Part shown: piece after piece, positions 26,290-34,478 of the stretch
Layout: each line of letters opens with the position of its first letter
Position numbering within the stretch: the first letter of the stretch is position 1
Source: Bacillota bacterium
GTDB lineage: Bacteria > Bacillota > Clostridia > Acetivibrionales > DTU013
NCBI GenBank assembly: GCA_023433505.1
Contig: JAEZCO010000009.1
Location: 62,001 to 126,000 of the forward strand
Reading direction: 5' to 3'
Length of the DNA: 64,000 nucleotides
Made by a program: the position numbers and the translations under genes
Notes under the pieces: generated by a model
Seen by the model: the letters and a program-made list of their open reading frames with translations, nothing else
Told to the model about the DNA's origin: nothing
The model's database searches: none

Positions 26290-26580
26290 ATGATCGAAGA
26301 TAAAAAAACACCGAAGCCGAAGGTACAGAACCTTATCCTTGAAAACAGGGAACGTCTGAGCATTTCGGGTGTAATTGACGTGGAAAGCTTTAATGACGAG
26401 TCCGTAATCGTTGATACGGAGCTTGGGGTTCTGGTAGTCCGGGGAATGGACCTGCATATCAACAAGCTTAACATTGACAGCTCGGAGTTAAGCGTTGAAG
26501 GAGATATCGTAAGCTGCGAGTATTCCGAAAGAGACGGTTCGAGATCGAAGGGCGGCTTTTTTGCCAGGATGTTTAAATGA
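26290..26580 (+). CDS. yabP: Sporulation protein YabP
   Basis: 96 residues. The beta-rich YabP/YqfC-type domain shows NLILENRERLSISGV, VESFNDESVIVDTELGVL and VRGMDLHINKLN. In Bacillus, yabP and yabQ are sigma-E dependent and needed for cortex assembly. ATG 26290 is preferred over 26287 on spacing to GAGGGA. The stop overlaps the yabQ start (ATGA). Confidence 0.94.
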   Translation: MIEDKKTPKPKVQNLILENRERLSISGVIDVESFNDESVIVDTELGVLVVRGMDLHINKLNIDSSELSVEGDIVSCEYSERDGSRSKGGFFARMFK

Positions 26581-27086
26581 CGGTATCTGTGGGGTCTCAG
26601 GCATACGTATTTCTTTGTTCTGTTATAGGCGGAGTCGTCATAGCGCTGCTCTATGATATTTTCCGGATACTCCGGAAAACCATAAAAACCGGCAGCCTGA
26701 TTACATATATTCAGGATCTGTTATTCTGGATTCTGGTAGCGGTCATTATGTTTGCTACGGTTTATTACAGTAACGAGGGAGAGCTCAGGAGCTATATCTT
26801 CCTGGGGACTTTGCTTGGGGTTGTCCTATATGCTCTGCTGCTGAGCAAGACCGTCATGAATTCGTCGCTATTCATCATAAGAATTGTAAAAGGAGTGCTC
26901 AAATTTCTGTGGACGGTTTTGTCATTTCCCTTCCGGGTCATCCTCCGGCTGCTGGCAATCCCGGGAAGAGCCGCCGTAAAATATGCGGGAAATTCTATGA
27001 AAAATGTAAAGCGCGCCGGCAGGAATAAGCTGTCTAAGGCGGCAATCTGGCGCAAAGCCTTTAAAAATATAAGAAAAAAAATTTGA
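26577..27086 (+). CDS. yabQ: Spore cortex biosynthesis membrane protein YabQ
   Basis: 169 residues with three to four membrane segments in the first half (about 8-28, 43-65, 70-90) and a basic, amphipathic C terminus. It begins VSVGSQAYVFLCSVIGGVVIALLYDIFR, the YabQ signature. Coupled to yabP by an ATGA overlap. Required for cortex formation in Bacillus by family knowledge. Confidence 0.92.
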   Translation: MTVSVGSQAYVFLCSVIGGVVIALLYDIFRILRKTIKTGSLITYIQDLLFWILVAVIMFATVYYSNEGELRSYIFLGTLLGVVLYALLLSKTVMNSSLFIIRIVKGVLKFLWTVLSFPFRVILRLLAIPGRAAVKYAGNSMKNVKRAGRNKLSKAAIWRKAFKNIRKKI

Positions 27087-27157
27087 AATAAAGGATTTTC
27101 GTCCGAGACATAGAATTAATATAGGGTAGTAATGGTTTTGTTTGTTTTGCAAAAAGG

Positions 27158-27214
27158 AAAGGGACACACCCGGTAAGCCACGGGTCAAGATATTAGAAGG
27201 GAATGTCCCCTTTT
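27158..27214 (+). terminator. Terminator-like hairpin between yabQ and divIC
   Basis: AAAGGGACA (27158-27166) pairs with TGTCCCCTTT (27204-27213, one bulge), enclosing an inner CCCG...CGGG helix and followed by TTTT. It probably limits readthrough from yabQ into divIC. Confidence 0.55.
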
Positions 27215-27233
27215 GATAATGAGGAAACTGAAG

Positions 27234-27524
27234 ATGAGTAAAGGCAAAAACAAAAGAAAAAAATCCAAACTTGGGTTTATAGTATTGATGGTTATTTTCA
27301 TTTATTTTGCATATATTGCCGTAGGCCAGCAAAAAATCCTGTACATGAAGGATGCAGATCAGAAGAAGATTCAAAGCAAAATCGATGAAGAGACAAAGGA
27401 AAATGAAGTGCTCCAGAAGGAACAGAAAGAGCAGAACAGTGACGCATATGTGGAAAAAATTGCCCGCGAGAAGCTGGGAATGGTAAAACCAGGCGAACGG
27501 GTATATGTGGATATAGGCAAGTAA
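27234..27524 (+). CDS. divIC: Cell division protein DivIC/FtsB-like
   Basis: 96 residues: a basic cytosolic N terminus, one membrane segment (about 15-33) and an extracytoplasmic coiled coil (about 45-75). It ends YVEKIAREKLGMVKPGERVYVD, the septum-initiator signature. Works with FtsL and DivIB at the septum. ATG 27234 is chosen with AGGAAA upstream; an in-frame ATG at 27219 or the upstream TTG at 27213 is possible. Confidence 0.9.
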   Translation: MSKGKNKRKKSKLGFIVLMVIFIYFAYIAVGQQKILYMKDADQKKIQSKIDEETKENEVLQKEQKEQNSDAYVEKIAREKLGMVKPGERVYVDIGK

Positions 27525-27567
27525 AAGAAAAACCTCCAAAACTCTTGTAGCACCTGTAAACAAAGGC

Positions 27568-27596
27568 TTGACGAAAAATTTGTTATACTATATAAT
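27568..27596 (+). promoter_or_regulatory. Sigma-A promoter upstream of yabR
   Basis: TTGACG (27568-27573) and TATAAT (27591-27596) with 17-nt spacing. It gives a leader of about 190 nt before yabR. Confidence 0.8.
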
Positions 27597-27742
27597 CAAT
27601 AGCGAAACGCATAATGGTTTCCCTGTTATGCTCTTCGGGTACATCCGATAAATAATACAAAAAATGATTCTTAATAAGCGTTAATTTTAGCGCTTATGAT
27701 AATAAATTCATAATTCGTGCACAAGCCGGGAAATACTGTATC

Positions 27743-27766
27743 AAACGGGTAAAATCACCGTTTTTT
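27743..27766 (+). terminator. Short attenuator-like hairpin in the yabR leader
   Basis: AAACGG (27743-27748) / CCGTTT (27758-27763) followed by T to 27766, ten nt before the ribosome site AAGGAGGA. The stem is short, so termination would be partial at best. Confidence 0.35.
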
Positions 27767-27794
27767 ATAAACTTTAAGGAGGATTTCTTTTTGT

Positions 27795-28223
27795 ATGCTT
27801 GTTGAGGTAGGAAATATTGTTGAAGGAACCGTCGCAGGGATTACCAGCTTTGGGGCGTTCATTCAACTGCCTGAAGGGAAAACGGGTCTTGTTCACATTT
27901 CGGAAGTAGCCGAAGAATATGTCAAGGACATAAAGACTCATCTTAAGGAAAATCAATCGGTCAAGGTCAGAGTTCTCTCGGTAGACAACGGTAAGATCAG
28001 CCTTTCCATTAAAAAAGCCATGGACCGCAAAACCAATCCCAGATTATGCAGACCACCTCAGGAAATCGATTGGAGCAGGAATTCGGCAGATTCTCTGTGC
28101 TTTGAAGACCGCCTTGCAAAATTCATGAAAGACAGTGATGAAAAAATGCATGATCTGAAAAAGAGCTTTGAATCCAAAAGGGGCAGCGGAGGATACAAGA
28201 AATCCGCACAGTTTTATGGTTAA
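27795..28223 (+). CDS. yabR: S1 RNA-binding domain protein YabR
   Basis: 142 residues: an S1 domain (about 1-75, VGNIVEGTVAGITSFGAFIQLPEGKTGLVHISEV) and a basic, probably disordered tail ending KRGSGGYKKSAQFYG. Follows divIC as in Bacillus. In low-GC Gram-positives the protein is ribosome-associated or a general RNA binder; its role is not settled. AAGGAGGA (27776-27783) lies 11 nt before ATG 27795. Confidence 0.92.
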   Translation: MLVEVGNIVEGTVAGITSFGAFIQLPEGKTGLVHISEVAEEYVKDIKTHLKENQSVKVRVLSVDNGKISLSIKKAMDRKTNPRLCRPPQEIDWSRNSADSLCFEDRLAKFMKDSDEKMHDLKKSFESKRGSGGYKKSAQFYG

Positions 28224-28269
28224 CAGGAACCTTCAGAGTTTTTTCTCTGAAGATAAGTAAAATAACTGC

Positions 28270-28315
28270 CATCGGGCTTAAACTTTTTATAAGATTTAAG
28301 TCCCGGTGTTGTTTT
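28270..28315 (+). terminator. Intrinsic terminator after yabR
   Basis: CATCGGG-CTTAAA (28270-28282) pairs with TTTAAGTCCCGGTG (28295-28308, one bulge), followed by TTGTTTT. Confidence 0.75.
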
Positions 28316-28358
28316 ATATTTGCAGCAATAAAATTCAACGTAACACAGGAGGTACATG

Positions 28359-28826
28359 ATGCCAGACATGCTGGTCAAGCTATATGATCTTGCCGGAAAG
28401 GACACCGGTAGTGAAGAATTATTAAAGCAGGGAATTGTTCTGCGGCGGGTACTGCCGCCGGAAAAGGGCATTGTCACGGAATGGGTGCTTAAGCACTTTG
28501 GCGACCATTGGCGCTCGGAATGCGATGTGGCCATTTCCAGAAAGCCTGTTTCATGTTTTATCGCTGTCAGGGGCAAGGAGATCCTTGGGTTCGCATGCTA
28601 TGATGTCACCTGCAGGGATTTTTTCGGACCAACGGGCGTAAGTGAAGAATGCCGCGGCCTTGGTATTGGAAAGAGTCTGCTGCTGGCTTGTATGAAAGCC
28701 ATGTATGAAGAGGGTTATGCCTATGCCATCATTGGCGGAGCGGGGCCTGTGGAATTTTATGCAAAATCGGTGGGTGCTGTGGTAATTGAAGGCTCGGTAC
28801 CCGGAATTTTTGCCGGATTGCTGTAA
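28359..28826 (+). CDS. GNAT family N-acetyltransferase
   Basis: 155 residues. The acetyl-CoA loop is VSEECRGLGIGKSLLLACM, and FYAKSVGAVVIEGSVPGIF gives the C-terminal strands. AGGAGG (28347-28352) is 6 nt before ATG 28359. Substrate cannot be told from sequence. It occupies the position where other Firmicutes often carry spoIIE after yabR, with no other neighbour in the same operon. Confidence 0.85.
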   Translation: MPDMLVKLYDLAGKDTGSEELLKQGIVLRRVLPPEKGIVTEWVLKHFGDHWRSECDVAISRKPVSCFIAVRGKEILGFACYDVTCRDFFGPTGVSEECRGLGIGKSLLLACMKAMYEEGYAYAIIGGAGPVEFYAKSVGAVVIEGSVPGIFAGLL

Positions 28827-28845
28827 ATGGCCATGTCCCCGGAGG

Positions 28846-28863
28846 ATAACGAGGCATCAAAAA
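28846..28863. repeat. Second copy of the ilvB-ilvN repeat end
   Basis: ATAACGAGGCATCAAAAA is identical to 6276-6293 and is followed by CCCC and CCTCTG in both places. GAGGC here can pair with a nearby GCCTC (28871-28875). It lies between convergent genes. Confidence 0.5.
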
Positions 28864-28887
28864 TATCCCCGCCTCTGCAGCAGGTCT

Positions 28888-29583
28888 TTATAACTGTATA
28901 AAGGAAATCTCATTGGTAAACATGGCTGCGATTTCGGGGTCAAAATTTGCTCCGCTGGTATACCGTATGAATTCTATTGCCTCGGTATGCGATTGTGCCT
29001 TGCGGTATGGCCTGTCGGAGGTTATTGCATCGTAAACGTCCGCGATGGAGATTATTCTTGCAAAAATATCGATGTTTTCCTGTTTTATCCTGGACGGATA
29101 GCCTGAACCGTCGTATTTCTCATGGTGTTGCAGTATTCCGGGGAGCGAGGCCTCCGGAATGCTGAGCTTTTCTTTTGCATAAAGGTATCCCTTGGTCGTA
29201 TGTGTCTTTATCAATGCAAATTCAAAATCGGTGAGCATGGTTTTTTTATTCAATATTTTCTTCGGGATTAAGGTTTTGCCGATATCATGAAACAGGGCTG
29301 AATTCCCCAGGTCATGAAGCCGGTTTTTATCAAGGCCGAGGGCGGAGCCCAGGGCGATGGATAAAAGGAAAACATTAATACTGTGGGTAAAGGTATATTT
29401 GTCATAAGCGTTCAGCGAGGACAGACAAGAGAGGGAAGCCCTGTTATTTTTGACGGATTCAAGTATTTCGCCGGCATAATCCGTGTTGAGAGATACCTTA
29501 TCCAGTGAATATTTGCACCTAAAAACCGATATTGTTTCCAGCATGGCATTGATGACACTGGTATGTATATTGTTGATTTTCAC
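28888..29583 (-). CDS. HD-GYP domain protein (putative c-di-GMP phosphodiesterase)
   Basis: 231 residues from GTG 29583 (AAAGG upstream); a TTG at 29604 is in frame. The HD motif is ALFHDIGKTLIPKKILNK and the GYP motif QHHEKYDGSGYP, followed by RIISIADVYDAITSDRPYR, all intact. Expected to hydrolyse c-di-GMP. The N-terminal 70 residues are not a recognised sensor. The gene faces away from a CBS-GGDEF operon across a 470-bp spacer, so opposing c-di-GMP enzymes are neighbours. Confidence 0.92.
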   Translation of the reverse strand: MKINNIHTSVINAMLETISVFRCKYSLDKVSLNTDYAGEILESVKNNRASLSCLSSLNAYDKYTFTHSINVFLLSIALGSALGLDKNRLHDLGNSALFHDIGKTLIPKKILNKKTMLTDFEFALIKTHTTKGYLYAKEKLSIPEASLPGILQHHEKYDGSGYPSRIKQENIDIFARIISIADVYDAITSDRPYRKAQSHTEAIEFIRYTSGANFDPEIAAMFTNEISFIQL

Positions 29584-29877
29584 GTGAGCATTACCTTTCT
29601 TCAAAAGCCAAAACTGACCCTCTAAAGAAGCGCAGCCACATTTGCCTGATAAAGAAGCCGTTATTTCTTAACAAAACAATGAGCATGACTCTATCATTAC
29701 ACATTTGGCAGCCCGTCCATCCTGGCTTTTACACTTTAGATACGTGGCTTTGCGTCCCTAACTTTCGATAAGTTTGCCTTGTCAGTTGTGTGCTGTTCTA
29801 TGAGATTTTATAGTCCCAGATTACTAACATGCGATGGTAATCTTGTCCTAGAACCATTATACACATCCCGTATAAAA

Positions 29878-29919
29878 ATTCAACAATTTTGTATACTTTT
29901 GTATATAAAATTGTCGAAT
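29878..29919. promoter_or_regulatory. Imperfect palindrome with a Spo0A-box half site
   Basis: In the 472-bp spacer between the HD-GYP gene and the gene at 30056, two 19-bp arms (17 of 19 matching) are separated by TTTT. The right arm contains TTGTCGAA (29911-29918), a match to the Spo0A 0A-box TGTCGAA; the left arm has the near-match TTGTTGAA in the opposite orientation. It may be an operator for one or both divergent genes. The rest of the spacer (29605-29877) shows no gene. Confidence 0.45.
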
Positions 29920-30055
29920 GCAGATAATAATTAAAGAAATATGGCTAAAAAGTCAATATAAAGGAATAAATTTACAACGAACAATGGACATATATTAATA
30001 AAATATGATAAAATATGATAAAATATTCCTGATTCGTTATGAGGGAGATCGTACT

Positions 30056-30406
30056 ATGAATGATATTTCCAACCAATCCAGGAAAGCTGAGATCATTATG
30101 AGGCTTTCCGAATTTGAAATGCCTCCAATGCAGGATGTCCTGATTGTCGGCATAAAAGCGCCAATCGGGCCTGAGGCTGCTCGAAGGATGGTTGACATAC
30201 TTTCACCGGAGCAGTATGAAATTGTACAGGTAAATCACCCCGTGATTGAAGCTGTCGTTATAAGAAAATCACTGACCAATATGATTGAAAAGGATAAGCT
30301 GATTTCGCTGATATTGGATGAGGGAGGAAAAATCGCTAACGAATCCACAATCATTAAGGCGCATATTAATATTGTATTAGAGGTTAGCAAAACAATGGAA
30401 CTATGA
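30056..30406 (+). CDS. Small protein of unknown function coupled to CBS-GGDEF gene
   Basis: 116 residues with no membrane span. Core segments MQDVLIVGIKAPIGPEAARRMVD and YEIVQVNHPVIEAVVIRKSLTNM look like an alpha/beta fold; no known motif. GAGGGAGA lies 6-9 nt before ATG 30056. Its last codons overlap the start of the diguanylate cyclase gene (ATGATAG), so the two products are made together and may interact. Function unknown. Confidence 0.7.
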   Translation: MNDISNQSRKAEIIMRLSEFEMPPMQDVLIVGIKAPIGPEAARRMVDILSPEQYEIVQVNHPVIEAVVIRKSLTNMIEKDKLISLILDEGGKIANESTIIKAHINIVLEVSKTMEL

Positions 30407-31266
30407 TAGTTCGTGTTTCAGATATTATGAAAAAAGATATACAGACCATCGACTTTTATGATGGACTTGTAAAAGCGGAAAGATTAATAAACGGCAATCA
30501 TCTGGAATGCCTGCCGGTGATGAAGGATGGCGTTATGGTGGGTACCCTGGCGTTGAAGGATATATCAAAAGCTCATCCCAACAGGATTGTCGCAGATGCG
30601 ATGAATAGAAATATCCTATCCGTTTCTTCCGGGACATCCATCTGGAAAGCAAGGAAAATGCTGGAGGAGAATAGCATAGATATACTGCCGGTTGTCGATG
30701 ACGATGAACTTGTAGGACTTATTACACAGGCGGAACTGCTTTTCGAGCTGGGAAAGCATTTTGACCTTTTGACCGGGCTATACAGGAGCGATTATCTATA
30801 TTACCAGGGGATGGAGCTCCTTGCCAAAGGAAATGAAATATCGGTAATTTTCATTGACCTGAACAAGTTCGGTACCGTTGACAAGGAGTATGGACATACC
30901 CAGGGCGACGTGATACTCAAAGAATTGGGAACGCTGCTCAACAACAATTCTCCCGCGGACACTTATCTTTGCCGGTATGGAGGAGATGAATTTGTTCTAT
31001 TAACTCCCTATGACCCGGATAAATGTGCGATACTGGCTGAAAATCTTATCAAGGCAATTGCCGGCAATATTTTCAGCAACAATCTCTTTATAACCGCATC
31101 GGCAGGAATCGCCGGGGGAAGAAGGCAGAAAGAAAGATCCTATGTGTCGCCGGACATTATCTCTGACTTAATCAACATGGCAAGCCTGGCTTCGACAAAT
31201 GCAAAAAGAGAAAAGAAAAATATCGTTGTTGCAAAGAGTTTTACTACTTGCGAAGATATCGCGTGA
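30403..31266 (+). CDS. CBS-pair diguanylate cyclase (GGDEF)
   Basis: 287 residues, soluble. Two CBS domains (about 1-55 and 60-118; VSDIMKKDIQTID and VADAMNRNILSVS) are followed by a GGDEF domain (about 120-285). RYGGDEFVLL is intact. The I-site position reads SPAD, so there is no RxxD inhibitory site. CBS pairs bind adenine nucleotides, so c-di-GMP production may be tied to energy state. Starts within the stop of the preceding gene. Confidence 0.92.
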   Translation: MIVRVSDIMKKDIQTIDFYDGLVKAERLINGNHLECLPVMKDGVMVGTLALKDISKAHPNRIVADAMNRNILSVSSGTSIWKARKMLEENSIDILPVVDDDELVGLITQAELLFELGKHFDLLTGLYRSDYLYYQGMELLAKGNEISVIFIDLNKFGTVDKEYGHTQGDVILKELGTLLNNNSPADTYLCRYGGDEFVLLTPYDPDKCAILAENLIKAIAGNIFSNNLFITASAGIAGGRRQKERSYVSPDIISDLINMASLASTNAKREKKNIVVAKSFTTCEDIA

Positions 31267-31330
31267 ACACACTAAGCGAATTGTCCGGCCAATGGCAGTT
31301 CGTAACACATATTACCAGGCGAAAAAACAC

Positions 31331-31359
31331 TTGACACTGCAAACCGTTGGTGTTACTAT
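31331..31359 (+). promoter_or_regulatory. Promoter of tRNA-Leu
   Basis: TTGACA (31331-31336), 17 nt, TACTAT (31354-31359). Confidence 0.8.
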
Positions 31360-31371
31360 ATTTATACACGT

Positions 31372-31459
31372 GCCGAAGTGGCGGAACTGGCAGACGCACA
31401 GGACTTAAAATCCTGCGGCCCTTAAAGCCGTACCGGTTCGATTCCGGTCTCCGGCACCA
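31372..31459 (+). tRNA. tRNA-Leu (anticodon TAA)
   Basis: 88 nt including an encoded CCA (31457-31459). The anticodon stem CAGGA/TCCTG encloses a loop with TAA at 31406-31408. A long variable arm (GGCCCTTAAAGCC region) and GGTTCGATTCC T-loop are present, as expected for a class II tRNA. Reads UUA and UUG. Confidence 0.96.
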
Positions 31460-31460
31460 A

Positions 31461-31489
31461 AAAATCAGGGTTAACAGCCCTGATTTTTG
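31461..31489 (+). terminator. Intrinsic terminator after tRNA-Leu
   Basis: AAAATCAGGG (31461-31470) and CCCTGATTTT (31478-31487) pair around a short loop; the 3' arm ends in T. Confidence 0.8.
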
Positions 31490-31537
31490 TATTTGCTGCG
31501 AAGGAATCGGATGTGAAAAATTGTTAATATAAAACTC

Positions 31538-31566
31538 TTGACTTAATGTAAACGGTGTGTTATTCT
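31538..31566 (+). promoter_or_regulatory. Promoter of initiator tRNA-Met
   Basis: TTGACT (31538-31543), 17 nt, TATTCT (31561-31566). The tRNA begins at 31627, so the precursor carries about 50 nt of leader. Confidence 0.75.
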
Positions 31567-31626
31567 ATTTAGGCGCAGTAAGTGGTGGTGCAAACGAACC
31601 ACCAAAGCGAGGCAATTTTTATATAT

Positions 31627-31708
<82 letters not shown>

Positions 31709-32055
31709 AACCCTAGGGATATAAAAATCTCTAGGGTTTCTTACTAATGAGTTTGAGGCATCTGTGTGCTTAAGCACATGGGGAATGAACTTAGAAAGAT
31801 AATATTTTAATGGTGCCAAATTGGCGAAGAGTTTAAATAACAACACGGGTTGCTTTGTTTTTTACGGTTTTCCAGTGTTAGATGTTCCATTCTTTTGACG
31901 CCCCAGAATGCTATGATATTGAACATTTTTGATTAATATAAATGAAAAACTCTGTGTATGAATATATGTAAATTCGTGGTACACTTATAATAATAGCAGT
32001 GTGAAAATTGACTGTTTAATTTGCTTTTTACTTTATATCAGGGAGCTTTGGCTGT

Positions 32056-32283
32056 ATGATAAATAGACAACAAATAAATCTTGTTAATTATATGGTGGTA
32101 TGTGTTAATGAATTTGCTTTTCGATTTAATTTGAGCAGTAAAGATGCCTTCGATTATCTGAATAGACATAATGGGATTAGCTTCTTAATGGAGAATTATG
32201 AAATCGAGCATACACTCAGCATAGGAGATGCTATTGATGATATGGTGATGGTATGCAAAAAAAATGGGGGATATCTCTCATGA
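32056..32283 (+). CDS. DUF3791 family small protein
   Basis: 75 residues, all-alpha. The core YMVVCVNEFAFRFNLSSKDAFDYL, then ISFLMENYEIEHTLS, fits DUF3791, which is usually found beside DUF3990. Upstream GGGAGC may serve as ribosome site. Its TGA overlaps the DUF3990 start (ATGA). Composition is AT-richer than the chromosome around it. It may be an antitoxin or partner for the downstream protein (inference). Confidence 0.8.
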   Translation: MINRQQINLVNYMVVCVNEFAFRFNLSSKDAFDYLNRHNGISFLMENYEIEHTLSIGDAIDDMVMVCKKNGGYLS

Positions 32284-32783
32284 TACTGTATCATGGTTCT
32301 AATACGTATATTGATAAAATCGAGTTGCCAAGATGTAAACCTTTTAAGGACTTTGGAAGAGGTTTCTACTGTACTACCATTAAAGGGCAAGCAGAATTAA
32401 TGGCTAAAAGGGTTGCAGCTATATTTGCTGGTATTGCATATGTGACACAATTTGAATTGGATGAAAACATTTTTAACGATTCTGGAATAAGAACCAGAAA
32501 ATTTGAGGGACCTTCCAAGGAATGGGCTATGTTTGTGTTAAATAATAGAAATAGGTCGTTTACCCAGTCTGGAAGTATGGAATGTAACCATGATAATAAG
32601 TATGACCTTGTGGTTGGTCCCATTGCAAATGATGATTTAGCTTTACTATTCAGGACGTTTACAAATGGGTTTATTGATTTGGATGCCTTAATTAAAGGTA
32701 TGGAATATAAAAAACTGACAGACCAGTACTCTTTCCATTCTGACAGTTCTTTGCGTTATCTCAAATCATTGGGAGGTGTTTAG
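32280..32783 (+). CDS. DUF3990 protein, putative ADP-ribosyltransferase-like fold
   Basis: 167 residues from ATG 32280, overlapping the DUF3791 stop. Conserved DUF3990 blocks are LYHGSN near the start, DFGRGFYCTT, KEWAMFVLNNR, YDLVVGPIANDD and QYSFHSDSSLRYL at the end. The family has been placed in the ADP-ribosyltransferase-like superfamily and often sits with DUF3791, so a toxin-like enzyme is plausible. GGGGGA precedes the start. It is part of the tRNA-borne islet. Confidence 0.8.
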   Translation: MILYHGSNTYIDKIELPRCKPFKDFGRGFYCTTIKGQAELMAKRVAAIFAGIAYVTQFELDENIFNDSGIRTRKFEGPSKEWAMFVLNNRNRSFTQSGSMECNHDNKYDLVVGPIANDDLALLFRTFTNGFIDLDALIKGMEYKKLTDQYSFHSDSSLRYLKSLGGV

Positions 32784-32784
32784 A

Positions 32785-33015
32785 ATGGATGTGGTTAAAG
32801 CTTTGATTGAAGGTATAACTCAGGATTTGATAATATTTATTGTTGAAGATAACGGTATTCCAATTGAAGAAGCAATGGAGGAAGTGTATAGTTCTGCTAT
32901 ATTTGAAAAGCTTTCTGATTGTGGAACAGGCCTTTATAGGGAAAGCGCTGCCTATGTATATGAACTGCTAAAAGATGAATTGGCAGAAGGCAAACTTATT
33001 CAGAAAGAGTTGTAA
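32785..33015 (+). CDS. Small acidic helical protein of the DUF3990 cassette
   Basis: 76 residues, strongly acidic and predicted helical: DLIIFIVEDNGIPIEEAMEEVYSSAIFEKL, then TGLYRESAAYVYELLKDELAEGK. ATG 32785 follows the DUF3990 stop by 1 nt with GGGAGG at 32771-32776. I do not recognise a named family, but the acidic helical build and coupled position suit an antitoxin or immunity partner (inference). Confidence 0.65.
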   Translation: MDVVKALIEGITQDLIIFIVEDNGIPIEEAMEEVYSSAIFEKLSDCGTGLYRESAAYVYELLKDELAEGKLIQKEL

Positions 33016-33180
33016 TGTGTTTTATTTGTAAGCCTAATTGGATTATTTTCTTCCCTTGCCTCAGAAATATTGATTTATTTGTTTACGTTATATTTCCTTT
33101 ATGCCTATAAATTTGGTGTGAAACGGATGAATGTTATAAACGGGAAGGTGAACGAAAAGGCAGTACTTAAGCAGTTTTAG
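33016..33180 (+). pseudogene. Open frame with membrane-like segment, no start codon (possible remnant)
   Basis: Directly after the stop of the gene at 32785, the same frame stays open for 54 codons. It reads a hydrophobic stretch (LIGLFSSLASEILIYLFTLY) and a basic tail ending VNEKAVLKQF, then TAG at 33178-33180. There is no ATG or ribosome site before it. It could be the end of a lost membrane protein carried by the islet, or chance. Confidence 0.3.
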
Positions 33181-33216
33181 ATTGATATGGATATTTAGTA
33201 TAAGAGCATGATAACA

Positions 33217-33266
33217 CTCATAACCCGAAGGTCGCAGGTCCAAATCCTGCCCCCGCAACCAAATGA
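33217..33266 (+). repeat. attR-like direct repeat (tRNA-fMet 3' fragment)
   Basis: Exact 50-bp copy of 31659-31708. The 5' half of the tRNA is missing, so this is not a functional tRNA. With the intact copy it bounds a unit of 1,558 bp. No integrase lies inside. Confidence 0.85.
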
Positions 33267-33271
33267 GAAAA

Positions 33272-33306
33272 AGCTTCCAAGGCTATAAACTTTGGAAGTT
33301 TTTTTC
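33272..33306 (+). terminator. Intrinsic terminator beyond the attR-like repeat
   Basis: CTTCCAA (33274-33280) / TTGGAAG (33292-33298) followed by seven T. It may be the original tRNA-fMet terminator displaced by the islet. The stretch 33307-33888 shows no convincing gene. Confidence 0.7.
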
Positions 33307-33888
33307 TTTTTACTGCAACCGTACTGCAACGGGCTTTTTCTTGTGTTTTTACACTATTAGGCTTGCACCAAGCTGATATTTTATACCTCTTGAAAACCCA
33401 AAATTATAAAAGCTGTTTGTTTTTGAGTCATATCTGCCTTGTTTTCTCCATCCTTATTGATAATAGGATAATCCGGCACTCGTGACTCATACCAAAAACA
33501 CTTTGCCCCCCTAGATCAACATTTTTATATTGAGGTGAAGATAATTCGTGATCTCCCCATTGAGTTGTCTTGTGCTTCCAGTTGCCAAAAATGCAGAATG
33601 ACCAGGCCTTTCTATAACTTTATATTCTTCGCGGACTTTTTCGAGTACAAATATTTTTTCATCCTTCTTGACTATTCTGCAAGATCCTGTATTTGATAAT
33701 AATACGTATTTCCAACAGTGCAGTAAATCGGCACAGTCTACGAGGAGTATTATGTTGACAAAGGCAGACAGCCCGGAATATAATAACATTAACGTTAAAG
33801 TGATTGTTAATGTTGCATTTCTGCAGCAGAGTGGACAAGATGATGCTAAATGATCTTGTGGTTACTCTCAGCGCGAAAAGGAGATAAT

Positions 33889-34478
33889 AATGGGATTATA
33901 AATGTAGTGTATACGATAGGATTGAAATAAAGATTGACAGCAAAAAAGCTTATGAGTTCCCCTTTATTGTCGTGGAATTATATTGCAGCTTCCAAAGCCC
34001 CACAGGCAAAGACTATACTGCAATGTTTTTCTACAGTGGAAGCAAGAGCTGGAAATGCAGGTTTACGCCTAAGGAAGAAGGAGAATGGCAGTATAATACC
34101 TATTCGGTGAATGGCGAGGCCGGTTTTCTTACCTTGGGAAAGTTAATGGTAGCAGAGGGAGATGCAAAACCCGAAGGAATGCTGCAAGTCTGCTTCGACA
34201 GCCAATGGGGTCCGAGCTATGATAATGCACTGCTGGTCGGCGACACAATGTGTAACATCTTCGACGCCGAATATTGCGGACTGAATACCTGGGAAATCCT
34301 TGAAATGAGAAAAAAGCAAGGGTTCAATTTTATAAGAGCATATGATTCAAGTCAAACATTAAAATGCATTTCGATAGGAGAACTGAAATGGAACTCAAAG
34401 TGTCTAAGAACGGACATCGCCTTGAAATGGCAGATGGAACACCTTTTTTATGGTTGGGAGATACCGAATGGGTCTTGA
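33889..34478 (+). pseudogene. Decayed glycoside hydrolase gene (DUF5060 domain and start of catalytic domain)
   Basis: A well-placed AAGGAG (33877-33882) and ATG at 33889 begin a frame that fails after three codons. Reading resumes after dropping one G of GGG (33891-33893) to give DYKCSVYDRIEIKIDSKKAY, then shifts again at CCCCC (33958-33962) into VVELYCSFQSPTGKDYTAMF and EEGEWQYNTYSV. These pieces match the beta-sandwich DUF5060 domain that precedes DUF4038-type glycosidases. The frame ends shortly after the catalytic domain would begin (LLVGDTMCNIF, GFNFIRAYDS). Two +1 homopolymer changes and a truncation mark it as a remnant, though sequencing error at the homopolymers is not excluded. Confidence 0.7.

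Noticed and set aside
33217..33266. A second tRNA-Met gene
   Set aside because: Only the 3' part from the anticodon loop is present; the acceptor and D-arm 5' sequences are missing.
33511..33789. Minus-strand frame of 92 codons in the 33.3-33.9 kb gap
   Set aside because: It has some protein-like segments but no ribosome site, no recognisable family, and lies in a decayed region; not enough to call a gene.
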